In this document: positions 34,557 to 44,225 of the stretch, in pieces
How the letters are laid out: each line of letters begins with the position of its first letter
Position numbering within the stretch: the stretch's first letter is position 1
Origin: an uncultured Ferrimonas sp.
Lineage (GTDB): Bacteria > Pseudomonadota > Gammaproteobacteria > Enterobacterales > Shewanellaceae
Assembly: GCF_947489035.1 (NCBI RefSeq)
Contig: NZ_CANLCI010000014.1
Location: 40,180 to 104,179, forward strand
DNA: 64,000 nucleotides
Direction of reading: 5' to 3'
Program-made: the position numbers and the translations under genes
The notes under the pieces: generated by a model
What the model was told of the DNA's origin: nothing
The model's database searches: none
What the model saw: only the letters and a program-made list of their open reading frames with translations

Positions 34557-35816
34557 ATGTCTGACACCACAGCCACATTGAGTGCAGCTCAATCTCAAAA
34601 GAAGCCCGGAATTTTAGGCGGCGCGATGATCGTTGCCGGCACCGCCATCGGCGCAGGCATGTTTGCTCTGCCGGTGTACAGCGCGGGCATGTGGTTTAGT
34701 GTCTCTATCGCCATGTTGGTGTTTTGCTGCTTCTGTGCCTACAGCTCTGGCCTGTACCTGGCTGAATCCAGCCTTAATTACCGCGATGGCGCCAGTTTTA
34801 CCACCATTGCCGCGGACACCTTAGGGCCAATCGGTAAATTGATCGCCACCGGCTCAGTGGCTTTTGTTAGCTTCATTTTGTGCTACGCCTACATCTCTGG
34901 TGGCAGCTCGGTGGTTGCCCAAACTGCCGCCAGCGTTGACATCGAGATCTCTCACAGCGCCGCGGCCATCATCTTTGCGGTGGTGTTCTCGGCGGTGGTG
35001 TTAGCCGGTTCGCGCATGGTCGATCGTGTTGCCACCATTATGCTTGGTGGCATGGTACTGACCTTCTTTAGCTCTACCGGCATGATGGTGGGTACGGTAA
35101 ACACTGCCAGCCTGTTTCCGGCCATCGATCTGAGCGAGAGCGGCTCCTACGTGTGGATTGCGATCCCAATGTTGGTGACCAGCTTTGGTTACCACGGCAC
35201 CGTCCCGTCGCTGGTGAAGCACTACCAAAAAGACATCAGCCGTGTGCGCCAAGCGCTGCTGTTAGGGACTGGATTAACGCTGCTGGTGTACATCGTGTGG
35301 CAGCTCACCATCATGGGTAACGTGTCCCGTGATCAGTTTGGCGAGATTGTGGCCCAAGGCGGTAATGTGGCTACCCTGATCAGCGCTGTGGGTCAGTCCA
35401 CCGATGTTTCTGGGGTCGAGTCTATCCTGATGATGTTTGGTAACCTGGCACTGGCCAGTTCCTTTATCGGAGTGGCACTGGGTCTGCTTGATTTAGTGAA
35501 AGACACCCTGTCGCTGGACGACAGCATGAAGGGCACATTAACAGCCGGTACCATTACCTTCTTACCACCAGCTTTGCTGGGGGCGGCACTGCCACACGGC
35601 TTTATTACCGCCATCGGTTTTGCTGCTCTGGCGGCCTCCATCTTTGTGTTGGTGCTGCCACCGCTGATGGCACGAGTGCTGCGTAAGCGTGGCCAAAGCC
35701 AAGGCTTCCAAACCGCAGGGGGCTTGTTGCGCCTGGATCTGGTGTTGGCCTTCGGGGTGTTAGCGGTCCTGGTTGAAGTGGCCAACTTGGCGGGGATGTT
35801 GCCGCAATTCAGTTAA
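34557..35816 (+). CDS. Aromatic amino-acid permease (Mtr/TyrP/TnaB type)
   Basis: A 419-residue inner-membrane permease with about eleven helices, of the HAAAP family of proton-coupled aromatic amino-acid transporters. The N-terminal signature GGAMIVAGTAIGAGMFALPV (about 21-40) is characteristic, and VTSFGYHGTVPSLVKHY (about 215-231) is a second conserved block. Substrate (Trp or Tyr) cannot be read from sequence, but trpR directly upstream suggests tryptophan. AAGTCGGAG precedes the ATG. Confidence 0.9.
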   Translation: MSDTTATLSAAQSQKKPGILGGAMIVAGTAIGAGMFALPVYSAGMWFSVSIAMLVFCCFCAYSSGLYLAESSLNYRDGASFTTIAADTLGPIGKLIATGSVAFVSFILCYAYISGGSSVVAQTAASVDIEISHSAAAIIFAVVFSAVVLAGSRMVDRVATIMLGGMVLTFFSSTGMMVGTVNTASLFPAIDLSESGSYVWIAIPMLVTSFGYHGTVPSLVKHYQKDISRVRQALLLGTGLTLLVYIVWQLTIMGNVSRDQFGEIVAQGGNVATLISAVGQSTDVSGVESILMMFGNLALASSFIGVALGLLDLVKDTLSLDDSMKGTLTAGTITFLPPALLGAALPHGFITAIGFAALAASIFVLVLPPLMARVLRKRGQSQGFQTAGGLLRLDLVLAFGVLAVLVEVANLAGMLPQFS

Positions 35817-35828
35817 CTGATGCTTAAC

Positions 35829-35854
35829 GAGGCAGCCATAACGTTGGCTGCCTC
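35829..35854 (+). terminator. Hairpin downstream of the permease gene
   Basis: GAGGCAGCC and GGCTGCCTC pair perfectly; no T-run follows. It may support the stronger terminator 25 bp further on. Confidence 0.55.
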
Positions 35855-35878
35855 AATTCCTTGTAATCATCCTGCTTT

Positions 35879-35909
35879 GGCCGCTTACGTAAGTAAGCGG
35901 CCTTTTTTT
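35879..35909 (+). terminator. Permease gene terminator
   Basis: GGCCGCTTAC and GTAAGCGGCC pair perfectly around GTAA and are followed by T7. The remaining bases to 36102 hold no gene I can support, only the leader of the next gene. Confidence 0.9.
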
Positions 35910-36102
35910 GGTTAACGCGTTCACTCTCAAGCATTTTATTGGCGGTTGGCTGATCGCAGGCAGCCATCGCAGGCAAACGTTTACATTTTTTCGGTAACAA
36001 ATCCGGCCGAAATCGCTAAGACCAACGTTTTAACTGGGTATATCGAGGCAGCGGTACGCCTTCTTTCATTGCGTTGAGTGTCGTTACGGCAAGGAGCCAC
36101 TC

Positions 36103-37092
36103 ATGTTTGACCGACATCGTTGCTATAACAATGTCAGCTATCTGCTCGCTGGGATCATGGCCTGTTTCATTGCCACGTATGTGGTGATAGACAACCTCTG
36201 GCAGGCTGATTACCCCAATGCCTTCGTGTTGATGATGCTGGCTTCTGTTGGGCTGTGGCTGGTGTATCAGCTGCTGCACCATCGTTCCAGTTTACGCAGT
36301 AAGTTAAGCTTTATTGCCGCCATTTCCTTGGTGGTGCTGGATGCGCAAGTGATCTACCCCAATGCCCAAGAGGCGCGGATCTGGATGCTGCTGTTATTGT
36401 GTACCAGCTACACCACCTTGCCGTTGCGTTGGGCTTTTCTTACCAGCTTATGCTGCTGCGGTGGTTTTTACGCGGTGGTGTGGGCACGGCCTCAACCTGA
36501 GGATCTGGCGCTGAGTGGCGGTTTTGGGCTCATGCTGTTGGCCCTGTGGGGTTCGCTGCATCTGTTTAACTACCAAACCAGCAGTTTGCTGAAGCAGTTT
36601 CGCACCCAATCGATCACCGACGATCTAACCGGTTTGCTGAAACGGGGCGAGTTAGAGCGTCGATATTTCGAGCACAACCAAGGGCGTCGTCGTGACGATG
36701 AGTGCCTGTGCTTGCTGGTGATCGATTTGGACGATTTCAAGTTAGTGAATGACCGCCATGGCCATTTGGAAGGGGATAGGGCACTGCAATGGTTGGCCCA
36801 GTGCATGTTGAATGTGGTGCGAGAAAGCGATGTGGCGGCGCGGGTGGGTGGCGATGAGTTTTGCCTGTTGTGCCCTAATTTAAGCGAGTCCCAAGGGCGA
36901 CAATTGGCGTTGTCGTTGCAGCAGAAAGTGGCCCATGGGGCGTTGTTGGCCGGATTGCAGGCACCGCTGCAAATCAGTATTGGGATCGCCGCCGGCCGCT
37001 GTGGCCAATACGATTTTTCTGAGTTGTTTGCCTGTGCCGATGCGCGCTTATATCAAGCCAAGGCACAGCGCTCGGCCGCCGCGGTGGCGTAG
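36103..37092 (+). CDS. Membrane diguanylate cyclase (GGDEF)
   Basis: A 329-residue protein with five or six hydrophobic helices in residues 15-155 followed by a GGDEF domain. The active site is GGDEF at 249-253, preceded by DLDDFKLVNDRHGHLEGD, and the inhibitory RxxD site is present (RESD, nine residues before GGDEF). It should make c-di-GMP with product inhibition. The membrane part may be a sensor of unknown signal. AAGGAG is eight bases ahead of ATG 36103. It is isolated and convergent with yjaG. Confidence 0.88.
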   Translation: MFDRHRCYNNVSYLLAGIMACFIATYVVIDNLWQADYPNAFVLMMLASVGLWLVYQLLHHRSSLRSKLSFIAAISLVVLDAQVIYPNAQEARIWMLLLLCTSYTTLPLRWAFLTSLCCCGGFYAVVWARPQPEDLALSGGFGLMLLALWGSLHLFNYQTSSLLKQFRTQSITDDLTGLLKRGELERRYFEHNQGRRRDDECLCLLVIDLDDFKLVNDRHGHLEGDRALQWLAQCMLNVVRESDVAARVGGDEFCLLCPNLSESQGRQLALSLQQKVAHGALLAGLQAPLQISIGIAAGRCGQYDFSELFACADARLYQAKAQRSAAAVA

Positions 37093-37160
37093 TTTCGGTC
37101 AATTGCCCCAAAAGTTGTGCGCGGTGGCAACGGTAAAACAGCAAAGCCAGCAGAAACAAG

Positions 37161-37185
37161 AACGCCGCGGATCATCCGCGGCGTT
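37161..37185. terminator. Bidirectional hairpin
   Basis: AACGCCGCGG and CCGCGGCGTT pair perfectly around ATCAT between the cyclase gene and the convergent yjaG. Confidence 0.7.
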
Positions 37186-37214
37186 TATGATTGGGGCTCT
37201 ACTTGGCGCTGAGC

Positions 37215-37820
37215 TTACTCTGCTAAGCTGATGCCGATGTTGGATACGCCAATGTCGCGCAACTCTTTGCGTAAGCCTTTAATGGCGTCGGGCCAGACGC
37301 CATTTTGTTGCTCAACAAACTCCAGCAGCTGTTCTTGAATGTCGCGTTCTTGCGCCATCAATTCGTGCTCGAAGATGAAGTCATCTAAAGCATCGTCGTT
37401 ATCGATGTCCGGCTGTTCGCTGGCTTCGATAAAGGCCGCCACGGTGGAGGAGGACAACTTAGAGATGTTAACCAGATCGGTTTCAATCTTCTGCTGCAAG
37501 GCCGTGAAGATGGTGCTGAGTGAGGTCAGCAGATCGGTCGCCGGATACACCCCGTAGAACTCGTGTTGTTCCGGATCCGGTACCAGTTCGTCCATCTGAT
37601 TGATCAAACGTTCGAGGTTGAGTTTGAACTTACGGTCGTACAGCGATTGCCACAACAGATCCAAGGCGATGGCGGGCTTATCGGCATCTTCTTGTTCGGT
37701 GATCTGCGCGAACAGCTGGTAGTTAGGGAGCATGCGTTCGGTTAACGCGGCTGCCAGTAAGGTTTTCTGCCAGGTATCTAGCGCTTTGATTCGGTTGAAG
37801 AATCCAGGTTTGGCACTCAT
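37215..37820 (-). CDS. yjaG: YjaG family protein (DUF416)
   Basis: A 201-residue cytoplasmic helical protein of the DUF416 family, like E. coli YjaG. Matching stretches are LTERMLPNYQLFAQI, EFYGVYPATDLL and the C-terminal KGLRKELRDIGVSNIGIS. Function unknown. Start MSAKPGFFN (37820) gives the family's usual N-terminus; an ATG at 37832 overlapping the barA stop codon would add four residues. It follows barA directly, likely in one transcript. Confidence 0.85.
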   Translation of the reverse strand: MSAKPGFFNRIKALDTWQKTLLAAALTERMLPNYQLFAQITEQEDADKPAIALDLLWQSLYDRKFKLNLERLINQMDELVPDPEQHEFYGVYPATDLLTSLSTIFTALQQKIETDLVNISKLSSSTVAAFIEASEQPDIDNDDALDDFIFEHELMAQERDIQEQLLEFVEQQNGVWPDAIKGLRKELRDIGVSNIGISLAE

Positions 37821-37831
37821 GTTTGATTCCA

Positions 37832-40573
37832 TCAGGCCGCTAAATACGCTTTAGCGGCGGTAGTGACTTGATTCAGTTGGTCTTGCAGTTCGAGCAGCTC
37901 CGGCTCCAGATCATTGATACTGGCACCTTTCTTGAGGCTGGTCTCTAACTCAGCACACAATTTTTGTAATGCTGGCACACCAGAATAGCAGGTGGCGCCG
38001 TGAAGCTTGTGGATCCCTTGTTGCAGGGCGGCATTGTCGCCCATCAAGATGGCCTGATCCAGCCCTCGCTGGGTTTCCGGCAGAGATTCAATCAGTAAGC
38101 CCAGCATCTCTTTGGCTAACGTGCTGTTGCCGCCCGCTTGGCTTAAGGCCAACGGCCAATCAATGCTGTCGTTGCTGGCATGATTGTTCGGTTTGGCCCA
38201 GCGGGTTAAGCGCTCCCGTAGGGCTTGTTCATCAATCGGCTTGGTCAGGTAGTCGTCCATGCCCACTGCTAAGATCTCTTCGCGCTCTTGCCCCAGCATG
38301 TGGGCGGTTACCGCAATAATAGGACAGTGACGGTTTTGCGAGTCGGCCCGCACCAGTTCGGTGGTGTGCAGGCCGTCCATGTCCGGCATTTGAATGTCCA
38401 TAAAGATGGCGTCGTAAGGCGCTTGTTTACACAGCGCCAAGGCATCGCGGCCACCCCCGGCCAAGTCCACCTGTTCCACCATTTCGCCGAGCAAAGTGGC
38501 AATCAATTTGAGGTTCGCGGGGTTGTCGTCCACCGCCAATACCCGCAGCGGCAGTTTGTCGCGACTTGGCTGGCTGATACTGGGCGCTGGCAGCGCAGCA
38601 GGCGCTGCATGAGACAGCAACGGCTGGCTTAGGGGCTTGAGATTAAGCGCTTGGCTTAGGCTGCGCTGGCTCAGAGGCAGCGGCAAAACATTCAAGCGGG
38701 GGCTGTTATGGCACAGCTCGAGCTGCCAATGGCTGGCTTTGCCAAGCGTGACAATCAGCGGGTTGTCGATCTGCAGTTGCTCAATCAAGGTGGTGACTTG
38801 ATTCGGATCCGTCAGCAGGGAAGCGCTGAGCAGGGCATGTTGATAGCCTTCGGGGTGGGGCTGGCATTGATTCAGATCGGAGTACAGATCAACCTCCATC
38901 TGCCAGCTTTGTAGCAGGCGCTCTAGGCTTTGGCGAGTGTTGCGGCGGGGCTCGACCACCAGCACCCGCTGTTTTGCGAGCTGGTCGATGCCGAGATCGT
39001 CGCTTAACTGGAACAGCCCCTTTTCGATGCTGAGGGTAAACCAGAACGTGGATCCTTGCTGGCGCTGGGAGCTGAAGCCGATCTGACCGTCCATCTGATT
39101 AACCAAACGCTTGGTGATCACCAAGCCTAAGCCGGTGCCGCCAAAGCGACGAGTAATGGAGCTATCTGCTTGGCCAAAGGCTTGGAACAGTTTTGCTTTT
39201 TGCTGTTCGGGAATGCCGATGCCGGTGTCGGAAACTTCGCCGCGCAGCAAGATGTTATCGCCGGGTTCATCCGCCAACTCTAAGCACACCTTCACGCTGC
39301 CTTGCTCGGTAAATTTGATGGCGTTGCCAATCAAGTTGGTCAGAATCTGCTGCACTCGCATCGCGTCGCCGTTCAGGCTGTCGGGAATGGCCGGATCGAT
39401 GTCGACCACCAGTTCCAGTGCCTTATCGTTGGCGGCACCCACCAGCAGCTGAACGGTTTCATCGACGGTGTCGCGCAGGGCAAAGGGGATCTTATCCAGC
39501 ACCATTTTGCCCGCTTCGAGCTTGGAAAAATCAAGGATGTCGTTGATGATCGACAGCAAGTTACCGGCGCTGCGCTCGATGGTTTGCATGTAATCGCGCT
39601 GGTTATCGTGCAGCGGGGTTTTCAGCAGTTGGCGGGCAAAGCCGATGACGCCGTTAAGAGGGGTTCGCAGTTCGTGGCTCATGTTGGCCAAAAATTCCGA
39701 TTTGATTCGGCTGGCTTCCAAGGCGCGCTTCTTGGCGATGTCGAGTTCCACGTTTTGGATCTCGATCTGTTCTAGGGTTTCGCGCAGATCCAAGGTGGCT
39801 TGGTCGATGTTTTGCTGCATCTCGTTGTGGTATTCCGCCAACGACGCCGCCATCGCATTGATGCCACGTTTGAGATCGTCCAGCTCGCCGATCAGATCGC
39901 CATTAAGGCGTGTGTCTAACTTGCCTTCGCGAATTTTCGCCACCGCACTCACCATAGCGGTGATCGGTTGGGTGACGTTTTTGAGCAGGCGGAAGGTAAA
40001 CAGCAGGTTCAGCTGCACCCCAATTAACACGATGATGAAGGCGGCCACGCCGGAGCGGTATTGGGTCAGCAGTGCTTGGTGCTTATTCAGTTGCACCGCC
40101 AGGTAACCTAGCGGCTCGGCATCGGTGAGCGCATTGCCATACAACGACACATTACTGAGGATCGGGGTACGCATCACCACGGTATCGCCAAAAGATTCGA
40201 TGTCGATCCCTTGGGGCAATTGATGGCTGTCGGTCAGTTTGAGCAGCTCGAAATCGTGATTGTAGTTGCTGCTCACAAACGCCTGATGTTCGGCGTTGAA
40301 CACGGTAATGGTTTGCACCAAACCGGCATTTTGTTGATGAAGAGTGTCGACCAAACGCTTGGTGTGTTCACGATTGTTGTATTGCAGTCCGTATTCGGCG
40401 GCAATGGCCAACGGCGCGATCAGGTTGGTGCCTTGGCGCAGCAAGGTATTTTCCAGCTCAGTAAAGCGATTACTGGTAAAATAAACCGCAAGCACGGTGC
40501 CAATCAAAATGGTTGGTGCCAGCGCTAATACCATTACCCAGGTACGCAGACTGTATTTGGTCGCGGTTTTCAT
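37832..40573 (-). CDS. barA: Hybrid sensor histidine kinase BarA
   Basis: BarA phosphorylates UvrY, which drives CsrA-sequestering small RNAs in gammaproteobacteria. The 913-residue protein has two transmembrane helices (about 13-33 and 176-198) around a periplasmic region, HAMP (200-252), a histidine kinase with H300 in NMSHELRTPLNG, an ATPase domain (about 410-520), a degenerate receiver (about 530-640, VVEPRR in place of the acidic pocket), a receiver with D726 (FMDIQMPDMDG) and a C-terminal HPt domain with H858 (KLHGATCYS). This is the standard four-step phosphorelay layout. csrA lies in the same window; uvrY does not. Confidence 0.94.
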   Translation of the reverse strand: MKTATKYSLRTWVMVLALAPTILIGTVLAVYFTSNRFTELENTLLRQGTNLIAPLAIAAEYGLQYNNREHTKRLVDTLHQQNAGLVQTITVFNAEHQAFVSSNYNHDFELLKLTDSHQLPQGIDIESFGDTVVMRTPILSNVSLYGNALTDAEPLGYLAVQLNKHQALLTQYRSGVAAFIIVLIGVQLNLLFTFRLLKNVTQPITAMVSAVAKIREGKLDTRLNGDLIGELDDLKRGINAMAASLAEYHNEMQQNIDQATLDLRETLEQIEIQNVELDIAKKRALEASRIKSEFLANMSHELRTPLNGVIGFARQLLKTPLHDNQRDYMQTIERSAGNLLSIINDILDFSKLEAGKMVLDKIPFALRDTVDETVQLLVGAANDKALELVVDIDPAIPDSLNGDAMRVQQILTNLIGNAIKFTEQGSVKVCLELADEPGDNILLRGEVSDTGIGIPEQQKAKLFQAFGQADSSITRRFGGTGLGLVITKRLVNQMDGQIGFSSQRQQGSTFWFTLSIEKGLFQLSDDLGIDQLAKQRVLVVEPRRNTRQSLERLLQSWQMEVDLYSDLNQCQPHPEGYQHALLSASLLTDPNQVTTLIEQLQIDNPLIVTLGKASHWQLELCHNSPRLNVLPLPLSQRSLSQALNLKPLSQPLLSHAAPAALPAPSISQPSRDKLPLRVLAVDDNPANLKLIATLLGEMVEQVDLAGGGRDALALCKQAPYDAIFMDIQMPDMDGLHTTELVRADSQNRHCPIIAVTAHMLGQEREEILAVGMDDYLTKPIDEQALRERLTRWAKPNNHASNDSIDWPLALSQAGGNSTLAKEMLGLLIESLPETQRGLDQAILMGDNAALQQGIHKLHGATCYSGVPALQKLCAELETSLKKGASINDLEPELLELQDQLNQVTTAAKAYLAA

Positions 40574-40651
40574 CTGTGGGAAAATGCACTCTTCTAAAGT
40601 GGCCGTAATACGGCCATGAATCTTGGCACATTGTAATCAATTCGAGCACCT

Positions 40652-41989
40652 ATGGCACAGTTCTTCTCTCCCAAATCCAATAAAAAGAAACCGTTAGCAC
40701 CTGCGGTAACAATCCAAACCGACAGCCTTGATCATCAAGGACAGGCGGTGGCGCACCACCAAGGCAAGGTGATTTTCATCGACGGTTTGCTGCCGGGAGA
40801 GCAGGCCAAAGTGCAGCTGAAAAAAGACAAAAGCCGCTTTGCTACCGCCACCGTGGTAAAACGCTTAAGCAGTGCCGAGCAGCGAGTTAAGCCAAGTTGC
40901 CGCCATTTTGAGCACTGCGGTGGCTGCCAGTTGCAGTACGCCAGTGGCGAGGGCCAGCGCCAATTTAAGCAGCAAGCATTGGAAAAACTGATGCAGCACC
41001 ACTTGGGGCTGGACACCTTGCCGATGGCCGCGGCGATCAGCAGCGATGCTTGGCATTACCGTCGCCGCGCACGATTAGGGGCTCAGTTTCATCAGGGGCA
41101 GCTGCAACTGGGCTTTCGCCAATCCTTAAGCAACAAGCTGGTGGCGATTGAACAATGTCCGGTGTTGGCGCAGCCACTGGAGCAACTTATTGCTCCGTTG
41201 GGGCGCTGTATTGGGCCGATGGGGCTGGCGAAACAGCTCGGCCACATCGATCTGCTGCTGGCCGACGAAGGCCCAGTGGTGTTGTTACGAGTGTTGCGTA
41301 GCCCCAACGACAAAGAGCGCCAGCGCTTGCGGCAGTTGGCCCAGCAACAGCCCTGTTTGCTGTTGCTGGATGATGGTCAGCAGATGGTCGATCTAGAGGG
41401 CAAACCGCCGGTGCCGCTGCATTACCAAACGGGCCCTGAGCTGCCCAGCGTGGCGTTTTTACCCGGCGACTTCTTCCAAGTGAATGATGCGGTTAATCAG
41501 CGAATGATCGCCCAGGCGTTGCAGTGGCTGGCGCCGCAAGTGGATGAAACCGGGTTGGATCTGTTCTGTGGGGGCGGTAATTTCAGCTTGCCGTTGGCAA
41601 CCCTATCCAAGCGCGTGATCGGGGTGGAAGGGATCGACACCATGACCGCCCGTGCGACCGCCCGTGCCGCGCAGCTGGGGTTGGATAATGTCGAGTTTCA
41701 CAGCGCCGATCTTAATGGCGACGTAAGTGACGCCAGCTGGGCCCAAGAAGCAGTGGATTGGGTGTTGCTGGATCCGGCGCGTGCTGGTGCCGGTGGCGCC
41801 TTGAAATGGCTACCGAAATTAGCCCCTAAGCGGCTGTTGTATGTCTCCTGTTCGCCGCTGACTTTAGCGCAAGATGCAAAAGTGCTCGCCCAGCAGGGAT
41901 ATTCGCTGAGCAGGCTTTCTCTGGTGGATATGTTCCCGCATACTGGCCATCTAGAATCGATGGCGCTGTTCGAGCGCCGCGCCAAGTAA
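40652..41989 (+). CDS. rlmD: 23S rRNA (uracil1939-C5)-methyltransferase
   Basis: RlmD (RumA) makes m5U1939 in 23S rRNA. The 445-residue protein has a TRAM domain (about 15-75), an iron-sulfur cysteine set C-x5-C-x2-C (CRHFEHCGGC, about 83-92) and a SAM methyltransferase domain with LDLFCGGGNFSLPLA (about 303-317). The catalytic Cys is in LLYVSCSPLTLAQD. It diverges from barA and precedes relA by 37 bp, the same order as in E. coli and Shewanella. Confidence 0.95.
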   Translation: MAQFFSPKSNKKKPLAPAVTIQTDSLDHQGQAVAHHQGKVIFIDGLLPGEQAKVQLKKDKSRFATATVVKRLSSAEQRVKPSCRHFEHCGGCQLQYASGEGQRQFKQQALEKLMQHHLGLDTLPMAAAISSDAWHYRRRARLGAQFHQGQLQLGFRQSLSNKLVAIEQCPVLAQPLEQLIAPLGRCIGPMGLAKQLGHIDLLLADEGPVVLLRVLRSPNDKERQRLRQLAQQQPCLLLLDDGQQMVDLEGKPPVPLHYQTGPELPSVAFLPGDFFQVNDAVNQRMIAQALQWLAPQVDETGLDLFCGGGNFSLPLATLSKRVIGVEGIDTMTARATARAAQLGLDNVEFHSADLNGDVSDASWAQEAVDWVLLDPARAGAGGALKWLPKLAPKRLLYVSCSPLTLAQDAKVLAQQGYSLSRLSLVDMFPHTGHLESMALFERRAK

Positions 41990-42026
41990 CGGCGGTTCTA
42001 GGGCGTGAAGGAGGAGGGTCGCCACC

Positions 42027-44225
42027 ATGGTTTCAGTAAGACACATCCACTTCGGCGATGCCGAAAATAACCTGCAACATTGGTTGCAGCGTCTGGATTT
42101 AAGCCAAGAGCAACAACAACTGTTGGTTGATACTTACCGCGAGTGCGAAGCCTTGCTTGGCGACGATGAGGCCCTGTGGTCGAATCGGTTGTATCGCGCC
42201 CGCGAAATGGTTGAGATCTTGCTGCCACTGAACATGGACATGGAAACGCTGCGCGCCTCGGTGTTTTATGTCTTTGTGGATGCAGGGTTGCTTAGCCTTG
42301 AAACCTTGGAAGAACAGCAGGGCAGCTCCACTGCTGCGCTGGTGAAGGCGGTGCAGGTGATGGACGCCATTCGCACCTTACGCAGCCACGGCAACCCCAA
42401 CGGCACTCAGGTGGACAACCTCCGCCGGATGCTGTTGGCGATGGTGGAAGACGTGCGAGCGGTGGTGATTAAGCTGGCCGAAGCGGTTGTGCTGCTGCGG
42501 GAAGTGAAGAACGCCGACGAAGAAACCCGAGTGGTGTTGGCGCGGGAAGTGCGCGACATTTACGCGCCACTGGCCAACCGCTTAGGGATCGGCCAACTCA
42601 AATGGGAGCTGGAAGATCTCGCCTTCCGCTACCTGCACCCAGACACCTACATGCAGATCGCCAAGTGGCTTGATGGCAAGCGCCTTGATCGCGAAAGTTA
42701 CATGGACAACTTTGTCAGCACCTTGCAGCAAAGCCTTGATAACGACGGCATCAAAGCCGAGGTGTACGGCAGGCCAAAACACATCTACAGCATCTGGCGC
42801 AAGATGCAGAAGAAAAACCTCGCCTTTGACGAACTGTTTGACGTGCGGGCGGTGCGGATCATCGCCGAGCGCCTGCAAGATTGTTACGGCGCCTTAGGGG
42901 CGGTGCATACCCTGTGGCACCACCTGCCCCGTGAATTTGACGATTACGTTGCAACGCCCAAGCCCAACGGCTACCAATCCATCCACACCGTGGTGATGGG
43001 ACCAGAAGGCAAAACCGTTGAGATCCAAATTCGGACCAAGCAGATGCACGAAGACGCCGAGCTTGGGGTTGCTGCCCACTGGAAGTACAAAGAAGGCAGC
43101 ACCGGTCGCAGCTCGGGCTTTGAAAACAAGATCAACTGGCTGCGTAAAATTTTGGCGTGGCAAGAGGATGTGGTTGAGTCCGGCAACTTGGTGGAAGAGA
43201 TCCGCTCTCAGGTGTTTGAGGATCGGGTGTACGTGTTCACGCCCAACGGCGATGTGATTGATTTGCCTGCTGGCAGTACCGTGCTCGATTTTGCTTATTA
43301 CATCCACAGCCAAGTGGGACACCGCTGCATTGGCGCCAAAATCGATGGCCGCATCTCGCCGTTTACCACCGAGGTGGAAACCGGCCAACGGGTTGAGATC
43401 ATTACCGCTAAGCAGCCCAACCCAAAACGCGATTGGTTGAATCCCAACTTGGGTTACATCAACACCAGCCGTGCGCGCGCCAAAATCCACACCTGGTTTA
43501 AAGCCCAAGACAAAGACAAAAACATTGTTGCGGGGCGCGAAATGTTGGAAGTCGAACTGAATAAAAACGGTTTGAATGCCAACGACGCCGAAAGCGCCAT
43601 TGAACGCTTTAACATGCACAGTTACGACGATCTGCTGGCGGCCATTGGCGGCGGCGATGTGCGCTTAACTCAGGTGATCAACCACATTCAAAGCCGCACC
43701 GCCCGCGATAACTTCGACGAAGAGCAAGCGGTGGCGGATTTGGTGGCGAAGCAAGGCCCGGCGCGCTCCAGCAAAACCAAAGGCCACGTTGAAGTAAACG
43801 GGGTTGGTAACCTGCTTACCCACATCGCCAATTGCTGCCAGCCGTTGCCCGGCGATGCGATTGAAGGCTACATCACCCAAGGCAAAGGGGTGTCGGTACA
43901 CCGCCAAGGCTGTGAGCAGCTGGCCAACTTGCTGATCCAGCACCCAGAGCGTGGGGTGGAAGTGATCTGGGGCGCCAGCGACAGCGGCGGTTACAAAGTG
44001 ACCGTGCGGGTGTTGGCGAACGATCGCAGTGGCTTGTTGCGCGACATCACCACGGTGCTGGCCAACGAGAAAAGCAACGTGTTGGAGATGCGCTCCAGCA
44101 GCGATCCCAAGCAGCAAAGCGCCGCCGTTGAATTGCGCTTAGAGCTGTACAACATGGAATCCTTAAGCCGCATCTTGTCGCGCCTGGGGCAGCTTGGTGG
44201 GGTGATCGAGGCGCGGCGACTGTGA
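42027..44225 (+). CDS. relA: GTP pyrophosphokinase (ppGpp synthetase I)
   Basis: RelA makes (p)ppGpp on starved ribosomes. The 732-residue protein has the inactive hydrolase-like N-terminal domain (no HD pair where SpoT has one), the synthetase domain (about 245-370; GRPKHIYSIWRKMQKKN, ATPKPNGYQSIHT, EIQIRTKQMHEDAE), a TGS domain (about 400-465; VYVFTPNGDVIDLPAGSTVLDFAYYIH-type), the zinc-finger region with HIANCCQPLPGD (about 594-605) and the C-terminal ACT domain. It overlaps mazG by four bases. Confidence 0.97.
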   Translation: MVSVRHIHFGDAENNLQHWLQRLDLSQEQQQLLVDTYRECEALLGDDEALWSNRLYRAREMVEILLPLNMDMETLRASVFYVFVDAGLLSLETLEEQQGSSTAALVKAVQVMDAIRTLRSHGNPNGTQVDNLRRMLLAMVEDVRAVVIKLAEAVVLLREVKNADEETRVVLAREVRDIYAPLANRLGIGQLKWELEDLAFRYLHPDTYMQIAKWLDGKRLDRESYMDNFVSTLQQSLDNDGIKAEVYGRPKHIYSIWRKMQKKNLAFDELFDVRAVRIIAERLQDCYGALGAVHTLWHHLPREFDDYVATPKPNGYQSIHTVVMGPEGKTVEIQIRTKQMHEDAELGVAAHWKYKEGSTGRSSGFENKINWLRKILAWQEDVVESGNLVEEIRSQVFEDRVYVFTPNGDVIDLPAGSTVLDFAYYIHSQVGHRCIGAKIDGRISPFTTEVETGQRVEIITAKQPNPKRDWLNPNLGYINTSRARAKIHTWFKAQDKDKNIVAGREMLEVELNKNGLNANDAESAIERFNMHSYDDLLAAIGGGDVRLTQVINHIQSRTARDNFDEEQAVADLVAKQGPARSSKTKGHVEVNGVGNLLTHIANCCQPLPGDAIEGYITQGKGVSVHRQGCEQLANLLIQHPERGVEVIWGASDSGGYKVTVRVLANDRSGLLRDITTVLANEKSNVLEMRSSSDPKQQSAAVELRLELYNMESLSRILSRLGQLGGVIEARRL